Of a stretch of DNA of 64,000 nucleotides, positions 1 through 15,100 are shown one piece after another (within the stretch, counting starts at the first letter, position 1; each line of letters begins with the position of its first letter). The position numbers were made by a program, and so were the translations under genes. The stretch lies in contig CAXIWQ010000389.1 of the NCBI GenBank assembly GCA_964036275.1, forward strand, positions 62,001 to 126,000. The letters run 5' to 3'. A model generated the notes under the pieces. The model was not told where the DNA came from and ran no database searches. It saw nothing but the letters and a program-made list of their open reading frames with translations. Source of the stretch: Litoditis marina. Lineage: Eukaryota > Nematoda > Chromadorea > Rhabditida > Rhabditidae.

Positions 1-3000
1 GCCGCGCTGATATTGAATCGGCCGGATTTCGAAGTTTTCACCGGTCAATCTGAAGATTGTAAGGAGGCCAATTGTTTCATGGTAGTTGTTACCATAAGTG
101 GGAAGATAGTCCAATTGAGTAGTAACAGCGTACTAAAGGTTTTTCATGTTTACAAGCTCTGTATCGAAACTCAGAAAGTTCGAATTTTGGCCGCGCTGAT
201 ATTCAATCGGCCGGATTCCGAAGTTTTCACAGGTCAATCTGAAGATTGTAAGAAAACCAATTGTTTCATGTTAGTTGTTACCATAAGTGGGAAAATAGTC
301 CAATTGAGTAGTAACAGTGTACTAAAGATTTTTCATGTATACAAGCTCTGTATCGAAACTCAGAAAGTTCGAATTTTGGCCGCGCTGATATTGAATCGGC
401 CGGATTCCGAAGTTTTCACAGGTCAATCTGAAGATTGTAAGAAAACCAATTGTTTCATGGTAGTTGTTACTATAAGTGGGGAGATAGTCCAATTGAGTAG
501 TAACAGTGTACTAAAGGTTTTTCATGTATACAAGCTCTGTATCGAAACTCAGAAAGTTCGAATTTTGGCCGCGCTGATATTTAATCGGCCGGATTCCGAA
601 GTTTTCACAGGTCAATCTGAAGATTGTAAGAAAACGAATTGTTTCATGGTAGTTGTTACTATAAGTGGGGAGATAGTCCAACTGAGTAGTAACAGTGTAC
701 TAAAGGTTTTTCATGTATACAAGCTCTGTATCGAAACCCAGAAAGTTCGAATTTTGGCCGCGCTGATATTGAATCGGCCGGATTTCGAAGTTTTCACAGA
801 ACAATCTAAAGATTGTAAGAAAACCAATTGTTTCATGGTAGTTGTTACCATACGTGGGAAGATAGTCCAATTGAGTAGTAACAGTGTACTAAAGGTTTTT
901 CATGTATACAAGCTCTGTATCGAAACTCAGAAAGTTTGAATTTTGGCCGCGCTGATATTGAATCGGACGGATTTCGAAGTTTTCACCGGTCAATCTGAAG
1001 ATTGTAAGGAGGCCAATTGTTTCATGGTAGTTGTGACCATAAGTGGGAAGATAGTCCAATTGAGTAGTAACAGTGTACTAAAGGTTTTTCATGTATACAA
1101 GCTCTGTATCGAAACTCAGAAGGTTTGAATTTTGGCCGCGCTGATATTGAATCGGACGGATTTCGAAGTTTTCACCGGTCAATCTGAAGATTGTAAGGAG
1201 GCCAATTGTTTCATGGTAGTTGTGACCATAAGTGGGAAGATAGTCCAATTGAGTACTAACAGTGTACTGAAGGTTTTACATGTATACAAGCTCTGTATCG
1301 AAACTCAGAAAGTTCGAATTTTGGCCGCGCTGATATTGAATCGGCCGGATTTCGAAGTTTTCACCGGTCAATCTCAAGATTGTAAGGAGGCCAATTGTTT
1401 CATGGTAGTTGTGACCATAAGTGGAAAGATAGTCCAATTGAGTAGTAACAGTGTACTAAAGGTTTTTCATGTATACAACCTCTGTATCGAAACTCAGAAA
1501 GTTCGAATTTTGGCCGCGCTGATATTCAATCGGCCGGATTCCGAAGTTTTCACAGGTCAATCTGAAGATTGTAAGGAAACCAATTGTTTCATAATAGTTG
1601 TTACAATAAGTGGGAAGATAGTTCAATTAAGTGGTAACAGTGTACGGAAGGTTTTTCATGTATACAAGCTCTGTATCGAAACTCAGAAAGTTCGAATTTT
1701 GGCCGCGCTGATATTGAATCGGCCGGATTTCGAAGTTTTCACAGGTCAATCTGAAGATTGTAAGAAAACCAATTGTTTCATGGTAGTTGTTACCATAAGT
1801 GGGAAGATAGTCCAATTGAGTAGTAACAGTGTACTAAAGATTTTTCATGTATACAAGATCTGTATCGAAACTCAGAAAGTTCGAATTTTGGCCGCGCTGA
1901 TATTGAATCGGCCGGATTTCGAAGTTTTCACCGGTCAACCTGAAGATTGTAAGGAGGCCAATTGTTTCATGGTAGTTGTTACTATAAGTGGAAAGATAGT
2001 CCAATTAAGTAGTAACAGCGTACTAAAGGTTTTTCATGTATACAAGCTCTGTATCGAAACTCAGAAAGTTCGAATTTTGGCCGCGCTGATATTCAATCGG
2101 CCGGATTCCGAAGTTTTCACAGGTCAACCTGAAGATTGTAAGAAAACCAATTGTTTCATGGTAGTTGTTACTATAAGTGGGGAGATATTCCAACTGAGTA
2201 GTAACAGTGTACTAAAGGTTTTTCATGTATACAAGCTCTGTATCGAAACTCAGAAAGTTCGAATTTTGGCCGCGCTGATATTGAATCGGCCGGATTTCGA
2301 GGTTTTCACAGGTCAATCTGAAGATTGTACGAAGGCCAATTGTTTCATAATAGTTGTTACAATGAGTGGGAAGATAGTCCAATTGAGTATTAACAGTGTA
2401 CTAAAGGTTTTTCATGTATACAAGCTCTGTATCGAAACTCAGAAAGTTCGAATTTTGGCCGCGCTGATATTGAATCGGCCGGATTTCGAAGTTTTCACAG
2501 GTCAACCTGAAGATTGTAAGGAGGCCAATTGTTTCATGGTAGTTGTTACTATAAGTGGAAAGATAGTCCAATTAAGTAGTAACAGCGTACTAAAGGTTTT
2601 TCATGTATACAAGCTCTGTATCGAAACTCAGAAAGTTCGAATTTTGGCCGCGCTGATATTCAATCGGCCGGATTCCGAAGTTTTCACAGGTCAACCTGAA
2701 GATTGTAAGAAAACCAATTGTTTCATGGTAGTTGTTACTATAAGTGGGGAGATATTCCAACTGAGTAGTAACAGTGTACTAAAGGTTTTTCATGTATACA
2801 AGCTCTGTATCGAAACTCAGAAAGTTCGAATTTTGGCCGCGCTGATATTCAATCGGCCGGATTCCGAAGTTTTCACAGGTCAATCTGAAGATTGTAAGAA
2901 AACCAATTGTTTCATGGTAGTTGTTACCATAAGTGGGAAAATAGTCCAACTGAGTAGTAACAGTGTACTAAAGGTTTTTCATGTATACAAGCTCTGTATC

Positions 3001-3712
3001 GAAACCCAGAAAGTTCGAATTTTGGCCGCGCTGATATTGAATCGGCCGGATTTCGAAGTTTTCACCGGTCAATCTGAAGATTGTAAGGAGGCCAATTGTT
3101 TCATGGTAGTTGTTACCATAAGTGGGAAGATAGTCCAATTGAGTAGTAACAGCGTACTAAAGGTTTTTCATGTTTACAAGCTCTGTATCGAAACTCAGAA
3201 AGTTCGAATTTTGGCCGCGCTGATATTCAATCGGCCGGATTCCGAAGTTTTCACCGGTCAATCTGAAGATTGTAAGGAGGCCAATTGTTTCATGGTAGTT
3301 GTTACCATAAGTGGGAAGATAGTCCAATTGAGTAGTAACAGCGTACTAAAGGTTTTTCATGTTTACAAGCTCTGTATCGAAACTCAGAAAGTTCGAATTT
3401 TGGCCGCGCTGATATTCAATCGGCCGGATTCCGAAGTTTTCACAGGTCAATCTGAAGATTGTAAGAAAACCAATTGTTTCATGGTAGTTGTTACCATAAG
3501 TGGGAAAATAGTCCAACTGAGTAGTAACAGTGTACTAAAGGTTTTTCATGTATACAAGCTCTGTATCGAAACCCAGAAAGTTCGAATTTTGGCCGCGCTG
3601 ATATTGAATCGGCCGGATTTCGAAGTTTTCACAGAACAATCTAAAGATTGTAAGAAAACCAATTGTTTCATGGTAGTTGTTACCATAAGTGAGAAAATAG
3701 TCCAATTGACTA
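1..3712 (+). repeat. satA satellite array, forward orientation
   Basis: Tandem array of a 189-bp monomer, about 19-20 copies, continuing beyond the window's left edge. Each monomer contains GCGCTGATATTGAATCGGCC, a TGTATACA palindrome and an imperfect hairpin ATGGTA-GTTGT-TACCAT. Monomers fall into subfamilies that differ in blocks, for example AAGAAAACC, AAGGAGGCC, ACGAAGGCC or AAATAGGTC at one site, TTC/TTG before AATCGG, and ACCATA/ACTATA in the hairpin. The orientation is defined here as the strand on which the monomer reads open. No spacers separate units, so this is satellite DNA and not a CRISPR. Confidence 0.97.
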
Positions 3713-3774
3713 CTTTCTCACGTATGGTAACAACTACCATGAAACAATTGGTTTTCTTACAATCTTCAGATTGA
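1132..3774 (+). other. Long open frame through satA (880 codons), probably not a gene
   Basis: The frame stays open through about 14 satellite monomers because 189 is divisible by three and most monomers lack a stop in this frame. The translation is a 63-residue repeat containing VVVTISGKIVQLSSNSVLKV and LCIETQKVRILAAL. Differences between monomers include many that change the amino acid (S/F, L/F, K/E, KKT/KEA) as well as silent ones, so I see no mark of purifying selection. There is no signal peptide, no recognised domain and no conserved start. The frame ends where the array inverts. Transcription of the satellite is possible but not shown. Confidence 0.6.
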
Positions 3775-3819
3775 CCTGTGAAAACTTCGGAAACCGGCCG
3801 ATTCAATATCAGCGCGGGG
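3600..3819. other. Head-to-head satA inversion junction
   Basis: Forward satA runs to GTGAGAAA (ends 3696). After a 17-bp spacer the reverse complement TTTCTCAC starts at 3714 and the same monomer sequence is read backwards (CATGGTAACAACTACCATGA region). The two arms pair over at least 45 bp with only a few mismatches, and further as diverged satA. This is where the array flips from + to -. Confidence 0.9.
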
Positions 3820-3836
3820 TCGAAACGTGTCACTAA
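3818..3836. other. 19-bp non-satA insert at array flip
   Basis: Between reversed satA (ending GCGCGG at 3817) and a short forward satA piece (from 3837) lie 19 bases, GGTCGAAACGTGTCACTAA, that do not belong to the monomer. GTCGAAACG and TGTCACTA both occur in satB, so this may be a scar made of two satB fragments. Confidence 0.6.
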
Positions 3837-3905
3837 GTTCGAATTTTGGCCGCGCTGATATTCAATCGGCCGGATTCCGAAGTTTTCACTGGTCAATCTG
3901 AAGAT
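3837..3905 (+). repeat. Short forward satA piece inside reversed array
   Basis: A partial forward monomer (GTTCGAATTTTGG through TCTGAAGAT) sits between reversed satA on both sides, so a micro-inversion occurred at the array boundary. The frame breaks at the right edge, where AACCTTTAGGACAC starts in the reverse orientation. Confidence 0.85.
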
Positions 3906-6900
3906 AACCTTTAGGACACTGTTACTACTTAATTGGACTATTTTCCCACTTATGGTAACAACTACCATGAAACAATTGGTTTTCTTACAATCTTCAGATT
4001 GACCTGTGAAAACTTCGAAATCCGGCCGATTCAGTATCAGCGCGGCCAAAATTCGAACTTTCTGAGTTTCGATACAGAGCTTGTATACATGAAAAACCTT
4101 CAGTACACTGTTACTACTCAATTGGACTATCTCCCCACTTATAGTAACAACTACCATGAAACAATTGGTTTTCTTACAATCTTCAGATTGACCTGTGAAA
4201 ACTTCGGAATCCGGCCGATTCAATATCGGCGCGGCCAAAATTCGAACTTTCTGAGTTTCGATACAGAGCTTGTATACATGAAAAACCTTCCGTACACTGT
4301 TACCACTTAATTGGACTATCTTTCCACTTATAGTAACAACTAACATGAAACAATTGACCTATTTACAATCTTCAGGTTGACCGGTGAAAACTTCGAAATC
4401 CGGCCGATTCAATATCAGCGCGGCCAAAATTCGAACTTTCTGAGTTTCGATACAGAGCTTGTATACATGAAAAACCTTTAGTACACTGTTACTACTCAGT
4501 TGGACTATCTCCCCACTTATAGTAACAACTACCATGAAACAATTGGTTTTCTTACAATCTTCAGATTGACCTGTGAAAACTTCGGAATCCGGCCGATTGA
4601 ATATCAGCGCGGTCAAAATTCGAACTTTCTGAGTTTCGATACAGAGCTTGTATACATGAAAAACCTTCCGTACACTGTTACTACTCAGTTGGACTATCTC
4701 CCCACTTATAGTAACAACTAACATGAAACAATTGACCTATTTACAATCTTCAGATTATCCTGTGAAAACTTCGGAATCCGGCCGATTGAATATCAGCGCG
4801 GCCAAAATTCGAACTTTCTGAGTTTCGATACAGAGGTTGTATACATGAAAAACCTCAAGTACACTGTTACTACTCAATTGGACCATTTTCCCACTTATGG
4901 TAACAACTACCATGAAACAATTGGTTTTCTTACAATCTTCAGATTGACCTGTGAAAACTTCGAAATCCGGCCGATTCAGTATCAGCGCGGCCAAAATTCG
5001 AACTTTCTGAGTTTCGATACAGAGCTTGTATACATGAAAAACCTTCAGTACACTGTTACTACTCAATTGGACTATCTCCCCACTTATAGTAACAACTACC
5101 ATGAAACAATTGGTTTTCTTACAATCTTCAGATTGACCTGTGAAAACTTCGGAATCCGGCCGATTCAATATCAGCGCGGCCAAAATTCGAACTTTCTGAG
5201 TTTCGATACAGAGCTTGTATACATGAAAAACCTTCCGTACACTGTTACCACTTAATTGGACTATCTTTCCACTTATAGTAACAACTACCATAAAACAATT
5301 GGTTTTTCTACAATCTTCAGATTGACCTGTGAAAACTTCGGAATCCGGCCGATTGAATATCAGCGCGGCCAAAATTGGAACTTTCTGAGTTTCGATACAG
5401 AGCTTGTATACATGAAAAACCTTTAGTACACTGTTACTACTCAATTGGACTATTTTCCCACTTATGGTAACAACTACCATGAAACAATTGGTTTTCTTAC
5501 AATCTTCAGATTGACCTGTGAAAACTTCGGAATCCGGCCGATTGAATATCAGCGCGGCCAAAATTCGAACTTTCTGAGTTTCGATACAGAGCTTGTATAC
5601 ATGAAAAACCTTTAGTACACTGTTACTACTTAATTGGGCTATCTTTCCACTTATAGTAACAACTAACATGAAACAATTGACCTATTTACAATCTTCAGGT
5701 TGACCGGTGAAAACTTCGAAATCCGGCCGATTCAATATCAGCGCGGCCAAAATTCGAACTTTCTGAGTTTCGATACAGAGCTTGTATACATGAAAAACCT
5801 TTAGTACACTGTTACTACTTAATTGGACTATCTTTCCACTTATAGTAACAACTAACATGAAACAATTGACCTATTTACAATCTTCAGGTTGACCGGTGAA
5901 AACTTCGAAATCCGGCCGATTCAATATCAGCGCGGCCAAAATTCGAACTTTCTGAGTTTCGATACAGAGGTTGTATACATGAAAAACCTTTAGGACACTG
6001 TTACTACTTAATTGGACTATTTTCCCACTTATGGTAACAACTACCATGAAACAATTGGTTTTCTTACAATCTTCAGATTGACCTGTGAAAACTTCGAAAT
6101 CCGGCCGATTCAGTATCAGCGCGGCCAAAATTCGAACTTTTTGAGTTTCGATACAAAGCTTGTATACATGAAAAACCTTTAGTACACTGTTACTACTCAG
6201 TTGGACTATCTCCCCACTTATAGTAACAACTACCATGAAACAATTGGTTTTCTTACAATCTTCAGATTGACCAGTGAAAACTTCGGAATCCGGCCGATTG
6301 AATATCAGCGCGGCCAAAATTCGAACTTTCTGAGTTTCGATACAGAGCTTGTATACATGAAAAACCTTTAGTACACTGTTACTACTCAGTTGGACTATCT
6401 CCCCACTTATAGTAACAACTACCATGAAACAATTGGTTTTCTTACAATCTTCAGATTGACCTGTGAAAACTTCGGAATCCGGCCGATTGAATATCAGCGC
6501 GGTCAAAATTCGAACTTTCTGAGTTTCGATACAGAGCTTGTATACATGAAAAACCTTCCGTACACTGTTACTACTCAGTTGGACTATCTCCCCACTTATA
6601 GTAACAACTAACATGAAACAATTGACCTATTTACAATCTTCAGATTATCCTGTGAAAACTTCGGAATCCGGCCGATTGAATATCAGCGCGGCCAAAATTG
6701 GAACTTTCTGAGTTTCGATACAGAGCTTGTATACATGAAAAACCTTTAGTACACTGTTACTACTCAATTGGACTATTTTCCCACTTATGGTAACAACTAC
6801 CATGAAACAATTGGTTTTCTTACAATCTTCAGATTGACCTGTGAAAACTTCGGAATCCGGCCGATTGAATATCAGCGCGGCCAAAATTCGAACTTTCTGA

Positions 6901-9900
6901 GTTTCGATACAGAGCTTGTATACATGAAAAACCTTTAGTACACTGTTACTACTTAATTGGGCTATCTTTCCACTTATAGTGACAACTAACATGAAACAAT
7001 TGACCTATTTACAATCTTCAGGTTGACCGGTGAAAACTTCGGAATCCGGCCGATTGAATATCAGCGCGGCCAAAATTGGAACTTTCTGAGTTTCGATACA
7101 GAGCTTGTATACATGAAAAACCTTTAGTACACTGTTACTACTCAATTGGACTATTTTCCCACTTATGGTAACAACTACCATGAAACAATTGGTTTTCTTA
7201 CAATCTTCAGATTGACCTGTGAAAACTTCGGAATCCGGCCGATTGAATATCAGCGCGGCCAAAATTCGAACTTTCTGAGTTTCGATACAGAGCTTGTATA
7301 CATGAAAAACCTTTAGTACACTGTTACTACTTAATTGGGCTATCTTTCCACTTATAGTAACAACTAACATGAAACAATTGACCTATTTACAATCTTCAGG
7401 TTGACCGGTGAAAACTTCGAAATCCGGCCGATTCAATATCAGCGCGGCCAAAATTCGAACTTTCTGAGTTTCGATACAGAGCTTGTATACATGAAAAACC
7501 TTTAGTACACTGTTACTACCTAATTGGACTATCTTTCCACTTATAGTAACAACTAACATGAAACAATTGACCTATTTACAATCTTCAGGTTGACCGGTGA
7601 AAACTTCGAAATCCGGCCGATTCAATATCAGCGCGGCCAAAATTCGAACTTTCTGAGTTTCGATAAAAAGCTTGTATACATGAAAAACCTTTAGGACACT
7701 GTTACTACTTAATTGGACTATTTTCCCACTTATGGTAACAACTACCATGAAACAATTGGTTTTCTTACAATCTTCAGATTGACCTGTGAAAACTTCGAAA
7801 TCCGGCCGATTCAGTATCAGCGCGGCCAAAATTCGAACTTTCTGAGTTTCGATAAAAAACTTGTATACATGAAAAACCTTTAGTACACTGTTACTACTCA
7901 GTTGGACTATCTCCCCACTTATAGTAACAACTACCATGAAACAATTGGTTTTCTTACAATCTTCAGATTGACCTGTGAAAACTTCGGAATCCGGCCGATT
8001 CAATATCAGCGCGGCCAAAATTCGAACTTTCTGAGTTTCGATACAGAGCTTGTATACATGAAAAACCTTCCGTACACTGTTACCACTTAATTGGACTATC
8101 TTTCCACTTATAGTAACAACTACCATAAAACAATTGGTTTTTCTACAATCTTCAGATTGACCTGTGAAAACTTCGGAATCCGGCCGATTGAATATCAGCG
8201 CGGCCAAAATTGGAACTTTCTGAGTTTCGATACAGAGCTTGTATACATGAAAAACCTTTAGTACACTGTTACTACTCAATTGGACTATTTTCCCACTTAT
8301 GGTAACAACTACCATGAAACAATTGGTTTTCTTACAATCTTCAGATTGACCTGTGAAAACTTCGGAATCCGGCCGATTGAATATCAGCGCGGCCAAAATT
8401 CGAACTTTCTGAGTTTCGATACAGAGCTTGTATACATGAAAAACCTTTAGTACACTGTTACTACTTAATTGGACTATCTTTCCACTTATAGTAACAACTA
8501 ACATGAAACAATTGACCTATTTACAATCTTCAGGTTGACCGGTGAAAACTTCGAAATCCGGCCGATTCAATATCAGCGCGGCCAAAATTCGAACTTTCTG
8601 AGTTTCGATACAGAGGTTGTATACATGAAAAACCTTTAGGACACTGTTACTGCTTAATTGGACTATTTTCCCACTTATGGTAACAACTACCATGAAACAA
8701 TTGGTTTTCTTACAATCTTCAGATTGACCTGTGAAAACTTCGAAATCCGGCCGATTCAGTATCAGCGCGGCCAAAATTCGAACTTTCTGAGTTTCGATAC
8801 AGAGCTTGTATACATGAAAAACCTTCAGTACACTGTTACTACTCAATTGGACTATCTCCCCACTTATAGTAACAACTACCATGAAACAATTGGTTTTCTT
8901 ACAATCTTCAGATTGACCTGTGAAAACTTCGGAATCCGGCCGATTCAATATCAGCGCGGCCAAAATTCGAACTTTCTGAGTTTCGATACAGAGCTTGTAT
9001 ACATGAAAAACCTTCCGTACACTGTTACCACTTAATTGGACTATCTTTCCACTTATAGTAACAACTACCATAAAACAATTGGTTTTTCTACAATCTTCAG
9101 ATTGACCTGTGAAAACTTCGGAATCCGGCCGATTGAATATCAGCGCGGCCAAAATTGGAACTTTCTGAGTTTCGATACAGAGCTTGTATACATGAAAAAC
9201 CTTTAGTACACTGTTACTACTCAATTGGACTATTTTCTCACTTATGGTAACAACTACCATGAAACAATTGGTTTTCTTACAATCTTCAGATTGACCTGTG
9301 AAAACTTCGGAATCCGGCCGATTGAATATCAGCGCGGCCAAAATTCGAACTTTCTGAGTTTCGATACAGAGCTTGTATACATGAAAAACCTTTAGTACAC
9401 TGTTACTACTTAATTGGGCTATCTTTCCACTTATAGTAACAACTAACATGAAACAATTGACCTATTTACAATCTTCAGGTTGACCGGTGAAAACTTCGAA
9501 ATCCGGCCGATTCAATATCAGCGCGGCCAAAATTCGAACTTTCTGAGTTTCGATACAGAGCTTGTATACATGAAAAACCTTTAGTACACTGTTACTACTT
9601 AATTGGACTATCTTTCCACTTATAGTAACAACTAACATGAAACAATTGACCTATTTACAATCTTCAGGTTGACCGGTGAAAACTTCGAAATCCGGCCGAT
9701 TCAATATCAGCGCGGCCAAAATTCGAACTTTCTGAGTTTCGATACAGAGGTTGTATACATGAAAAACCTTTAGGACACTGTTACTACTTAATTGGGCTAT
9801 CTTTCCACTTATAGTAACAACTAACATGAAACAATTGACCTATTTACAATCTTCAGGTTGACCGGTGAAAACTTCGAAATCCGCCGATTGAATATCAGCG

Positions 9901-12105
9901 CGGCCAAAATTCGAACTTTCTGAGTTTCGATACAGAGCTTGTATACATGAAAAACCTTTAGTACACTGTTACTACTTAATTGGGCTATCTTTCCACTTAT
10001 AGTAACAACTAACATGAAACAATTGACCTATTTACAATCTTCAGGTTGACCGGTGAAAACTTCGAAATCCGGCCGATTCAATATCAGCGCGGCCAAAATT
10101 CGAACTTTCTGAGTTTCGATACAGAGCTTGTATACATGAAAAACCTTTAGTACACTGTTACTACCTAATTGGACTATCTTTCCACTTATAGTAACAACTA
10201 ACATGAAACAATTGACCTATTTACAATCTTCAGGTTGACCGGTGAAAACTTCGAAATCCGGCCGATTCAATATCAGCGCGGCCAAAATTCGAACTTTCTG
10301 AGTTTCGATAAAAAGCTTGTATACATGAAAAACCTTTAGGACACTGTTACTACTTAATTGGACTATTTTCCCACTTATGGTAACAACTACCATGAAACAA
10401 TTGGTTTTCTTACAATCTTCAGATTGACCTGTGAAAACTTCGAAATCCGGCCGATTCAGTATCAGCGCGGCCAAAATTCGAACTTTCTGAGTTTCGATAA
10501 AAAGCTTGTATACATGAAAAACCTTTAGGACACTGTTACTACTTAATTGGACTATTTTCCCACTTATGGTAACAACTACCATGAAACAATTGGTTTTCTT
10601 ACAATCTTCAGATTGACCTGTGAAAACTTCGGAATCCGGCCGATTCAATATCAGCGCGGCCAAAATTCGAACTTTCTGAGTTTCGATACAGAGCTTGTAT
10701 ACATGAAAAACCTTCCGTACACTGTTACCACTTAATTGGACTATCTTTCCACTTATAGTAACAACTACCATAAAACAATTGGTTTTTCTACAATCTTCAG
10801 ATTGACCTGTGAAAACTTCGGAATCCGGCCGATTGAATATCAGCGCGGCCAAAATTGGAACTTTCTGAGTTTCGATACAGAGCTTGTATACATGAAAAAC
10901 CTTTAGTACACTGTTACTACTCAATTGGACTATTTTCCCACTTATGGTAACAACTACCATGAAACAATTGGTTTTCTTACAATCTTCAGATTGACCTGTG
11001 AAAACTTCGGAATCCGGCCGATTCAATATCAGCGCGGCCAAAATTCGAACTTTCTGAGTTTCGATACAGAGCTTGTATACATGAAAAACCTTCCGTACAC
11101 TGTTACCACTTAATTGGACTATCTTTCCACTTATAGTAACAACTACCATAAAACAATTGGTTTTTCTACAATCTTCAGATTGACCTGTGAAAACTTCGGA
11201 ATCCGGCCGATTGAATATCAGCGCGGCCAAATTGGAACTTTCTGAGTTTCGATACAGAGCTTGTATACATGAAAAACCTTTAGTACACTGTTACTACTCA
11301 ATTGGACTATTTTCCCACTTATGGTAACAACTACCATGAAACAATTGGTTTTCTTACAATCTTCAGATTGACCTGTGAAAACTTCGGAATCCGGCCGATT
11401 GAATATCAGCGCGGCCAAAATTCGAACTTTCTGAGTTTCGATACAGAGCTTGTATACATGAAAAACCTTTAGTACACTGTTACTACTTAATTGGGCTATC
11501 TTTCCACTTATAGTAACAACTAACATGAAACAATTGACCTATTTACAATCTTCAGGTTGACCGGTGAAAACTTCGAAATCCGGCCGATTCAATATCAGCG
11601 CGGCCAAAATTCGAACTTTCTGAGTTTCGATACAGAGCTTGTATACATGAAAAACCTTTAGTACACTGTTACTACTTAATTGGACTATCTTTCCACTTAT
11701 AGTAACAACTAACATGAAACAATTGACCTATTTACAATCTTCAGGTTGACCGGTGAAAACTTCGAAATCCGGCCGATTCAATATCAGCGCGGCCAAAATT
11801 CGAACTTTCTGAGTTTCGATACAGAGGTTGTATACATGAAAAACCTTTAGGACACTGTTACTGCTTAATTGGACTATTTTCCCACTTATGGTAACAACTA
11901 CCATGAAACAATTGGTTTTCTTACAATCTTCAGATTGACCTGTGAAAACTTCGAAATCCGGCCGATTCAGTATCAGCGCGGCCAAAATTCGAACTTTCTG
12001 AGTTTCGATACAGAGCTTGTATACATGAAAAACCTTTAGTACACTGTTACTACTTAATTGGGCTATCTTTCCACTTATAGTAACAACTAACATGAAACAA
12101 TTGAC

Positions 12106-15100
12106 CTATTTACAATCTTCAGGTTGACCGGTGAAAACTTCGAAATCCGGCCGATTCAATATCAGCGCGGCCAAAATTCGAACTTTCTGAGTTTCGATAC
12201 AGAGGTTGTATACATGAAAAACCTTTAGGACACTGTTACTGCTTAATTGGACTATTTTCCCACTTATGGTAACAACTACCATGAAACAATTGGTTTTCTT
12301 ACAATCTTCAGATTGACCTGTGAAAACTTCGAAATCCGGCCGATTCAGTATCAGCGCGGCCAAAATTCGAACTTTCTGAGTTTCGATACAGAGCTTGTAT
12401 ACATGAAAAACCTTCAGTACACTGTTACTACTCAATTGGACTATCTCCCCACTTATAGTAACAACTACCATGAAACAATTGGTTTTCTTACAATCTTCAG
12501 ATTGACCTGTGAAAACTTCGGAATCCGGCCGATTCAATATCAGCGCGGCCAAAATTCGAACTTTATGAGTTTCGATACAGAGCTTGTATACATGAAAAAC
12601 CTTCCGTACACTGTTACCACTTAATTGGACTATCTTTCCACTTATAGTAACAACTACCATAAAACAATTGGTTTTTCTACAATCTTCAGATTGACCTGTG
12701 AAAACTTCGGAATCCGGCCGATTGAATATCAGCGCGGCCAAAATTGGAACTTTCTGAGTTTCGATACAGAGCTTGTATACATGAAAAACCTTTAGTACAC
12801 TGTTACTACTCAATTGGACTATTTTCTCACTTATGGTAACAACTACCATGAAACAATTGGTTTTCTTACAATCTTCAGATTGACCTGTGAAAACTTCGGA
12901 ATCCGGCCGATTGAATATCAGCGCGGCCAAAATTCGAACTTTCTGAGTTTCGATACAGAGCTTGTATACATGAAAAACCTTTAGTACACTGTTACTACTT
13001 AATTGGGCTATCTTTCCACTTATAGTAACAACTAACATGAAACAATTGACCTATTTACAATCTTCAGGTTGACCGGTGAAAACTTCGAAATCCGGCCGAT
13101 TCAATATCAGCGCGGCCAAAATTCGAACTTTCTGAGTTTCGATACAGAGCTTGTATACATGAAAAACCTTTAGTACACTGTTACTACTTAATTGGACTAT
13201 CTTTCCACTTATAGTAACAACTAACATGAAACAATTGACCTATTTACAATCTTCAGGTTGACCGGTGAAAACTTCGAAATCCGGCCGATTCAATATCAGC
13301 GCGGCCAAAATTCGAACTTTCTGAGTTTCGATACAGAGGTTGTATACATGAAAAACCTTTAGGACACTGTTACTACTTAATTGGACTATTTTCCCACTTA
13401 TGGTAACAACTACCATGAAACAATTGGTTTTCTTACAATCTTCAGATTGACCTGTGAAAACTTCGAAATCGGCGATTCAGTATCAGCGCGGCCAAAATTC
13501 GAACTTTCTGAGTTTCGATACAGAGCTTGTATACATGAAAAACCTTCCGTACACTGTTACCACTTAATTGGACTATCTTTCCACTTATAGTAACAACTAC
13601 CATGAAACAATTGGTTTTCCTACAATCTTCAGATTGACCTGTGAAAACTTCGGAATCCGGCCGATTGAATATCAGCGCGGCCAAAATTGGAACTTTCTGA
13701 GTTTCGATACAGAGCTTGTATACATGAAAAACCTTTAGTACACTGTTACTACTCAATTGGACTATTTTCTCACTTATGGTAACAACTACCATGAAACAAT
13801 TGGTTTTCTTACAATCTTCAGATTGACCTGTGAAAACTTCGGAATCCGGCCGATTGAATATCAGCGCGGCCAAAATTCGAACTTTCTGAGTTTCGATACA
13901 GAGCTTGTATACATGAAAAACCTTTAGTACACTGTTACTACTTAATTGGGCTATCTTTCCACTTATAGTAACAACTAACATGAAACAATTGACCTATTTA
14001 CAATCTTCAGGTTGACCGGTGAAAACTTCGAAATCCGGCCGATTCAATATCAGCGCGGCCAAAATTCGAACTTTCTGAGTTTCGATACAGAGCTTGTATA
14101 CATGAAAAACCTTTAGTACACTGTTACTACTTAATTGGACTATCTTTCCACTTATAGTAACAACTAACATGAAACAATTGACCTATTTACAATCTTCAGG
14201 TTGACCGGTGAAAACTTCGAAATCCGGCCGATTCAATATCAGCGCGGCCAAAATTCGAACTTTCTGAGTTTCGATACAGAGGTTGTATACATGAAAAACC
14301 TTTAGGACACTGTTACTACTTAATTGGACTATTTTCCCACTTATGGTAACAACTACCATGAAACAATTGGTTTTCTTACAATCTTCAGATTGACCTGTGA
14401 AAACTTCGAAATCCGGCCGATTCAGTATCAGCGCGGCCAAAATTCGAACTTTCTGAGTTTCGATACAGAGCTTGTATACATGAAAAACCTTCAGTACACT
14501 GTTACTACTCAATTGGACTATCTCCCCACTTATAGTAACAACTACCATGAAACAATTGGTTTTCTTACAATCTTCAGATTGACCTGTGAAAACTTCGGAA
14601 TCCGGCCGATTCAATATCAGCGCGGCCAAAATTCGAACTTTCTGAGTTTCGATACAGAGCTTGTATACATGAAAAACCTTCCGTACACTGTTACCACTTA
14701 ATTGGACTATCTTTCCACTTATAGTAACAACTACCATAAAACAATTGGTTTTTCTACAATCTTCAGATTGACCTGTGAAAACTTCGGAATCCGGCCGATT
14801 GAATATCAGCGCGGCCAAAATTGGAACTTTCTGAGTTTCGATACAGAGCTTGTATACATGAAAAACCTTTAGTACACTGTTACTACTCAATTGGACTATT
14901 TTCCCACTTATGGTAACAACTACCATGAAACAATTGGTTTTCTTACAATCTTCAGATTGACCTGTGAAAACTTCGGAATCCGGCCGATTGAATATCAGCG
15001 CGGCCAAAATTCGAACTTTCTGAGTTTCGATACAGAGCTTGTATACATGAAAAACCTTTAGTACACTGTTACTACTTAATTGGGCTATCTTTCCACTTAT

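Noticed and set aside
1..3774. Repeated 63-residue proteins as a real multi-domain gene
   Set aside because: They follow the satellite period exactly, have no conserved start, are broken by TAG monomers and small deletions elsewhere in the array, and vary at replacement sites.
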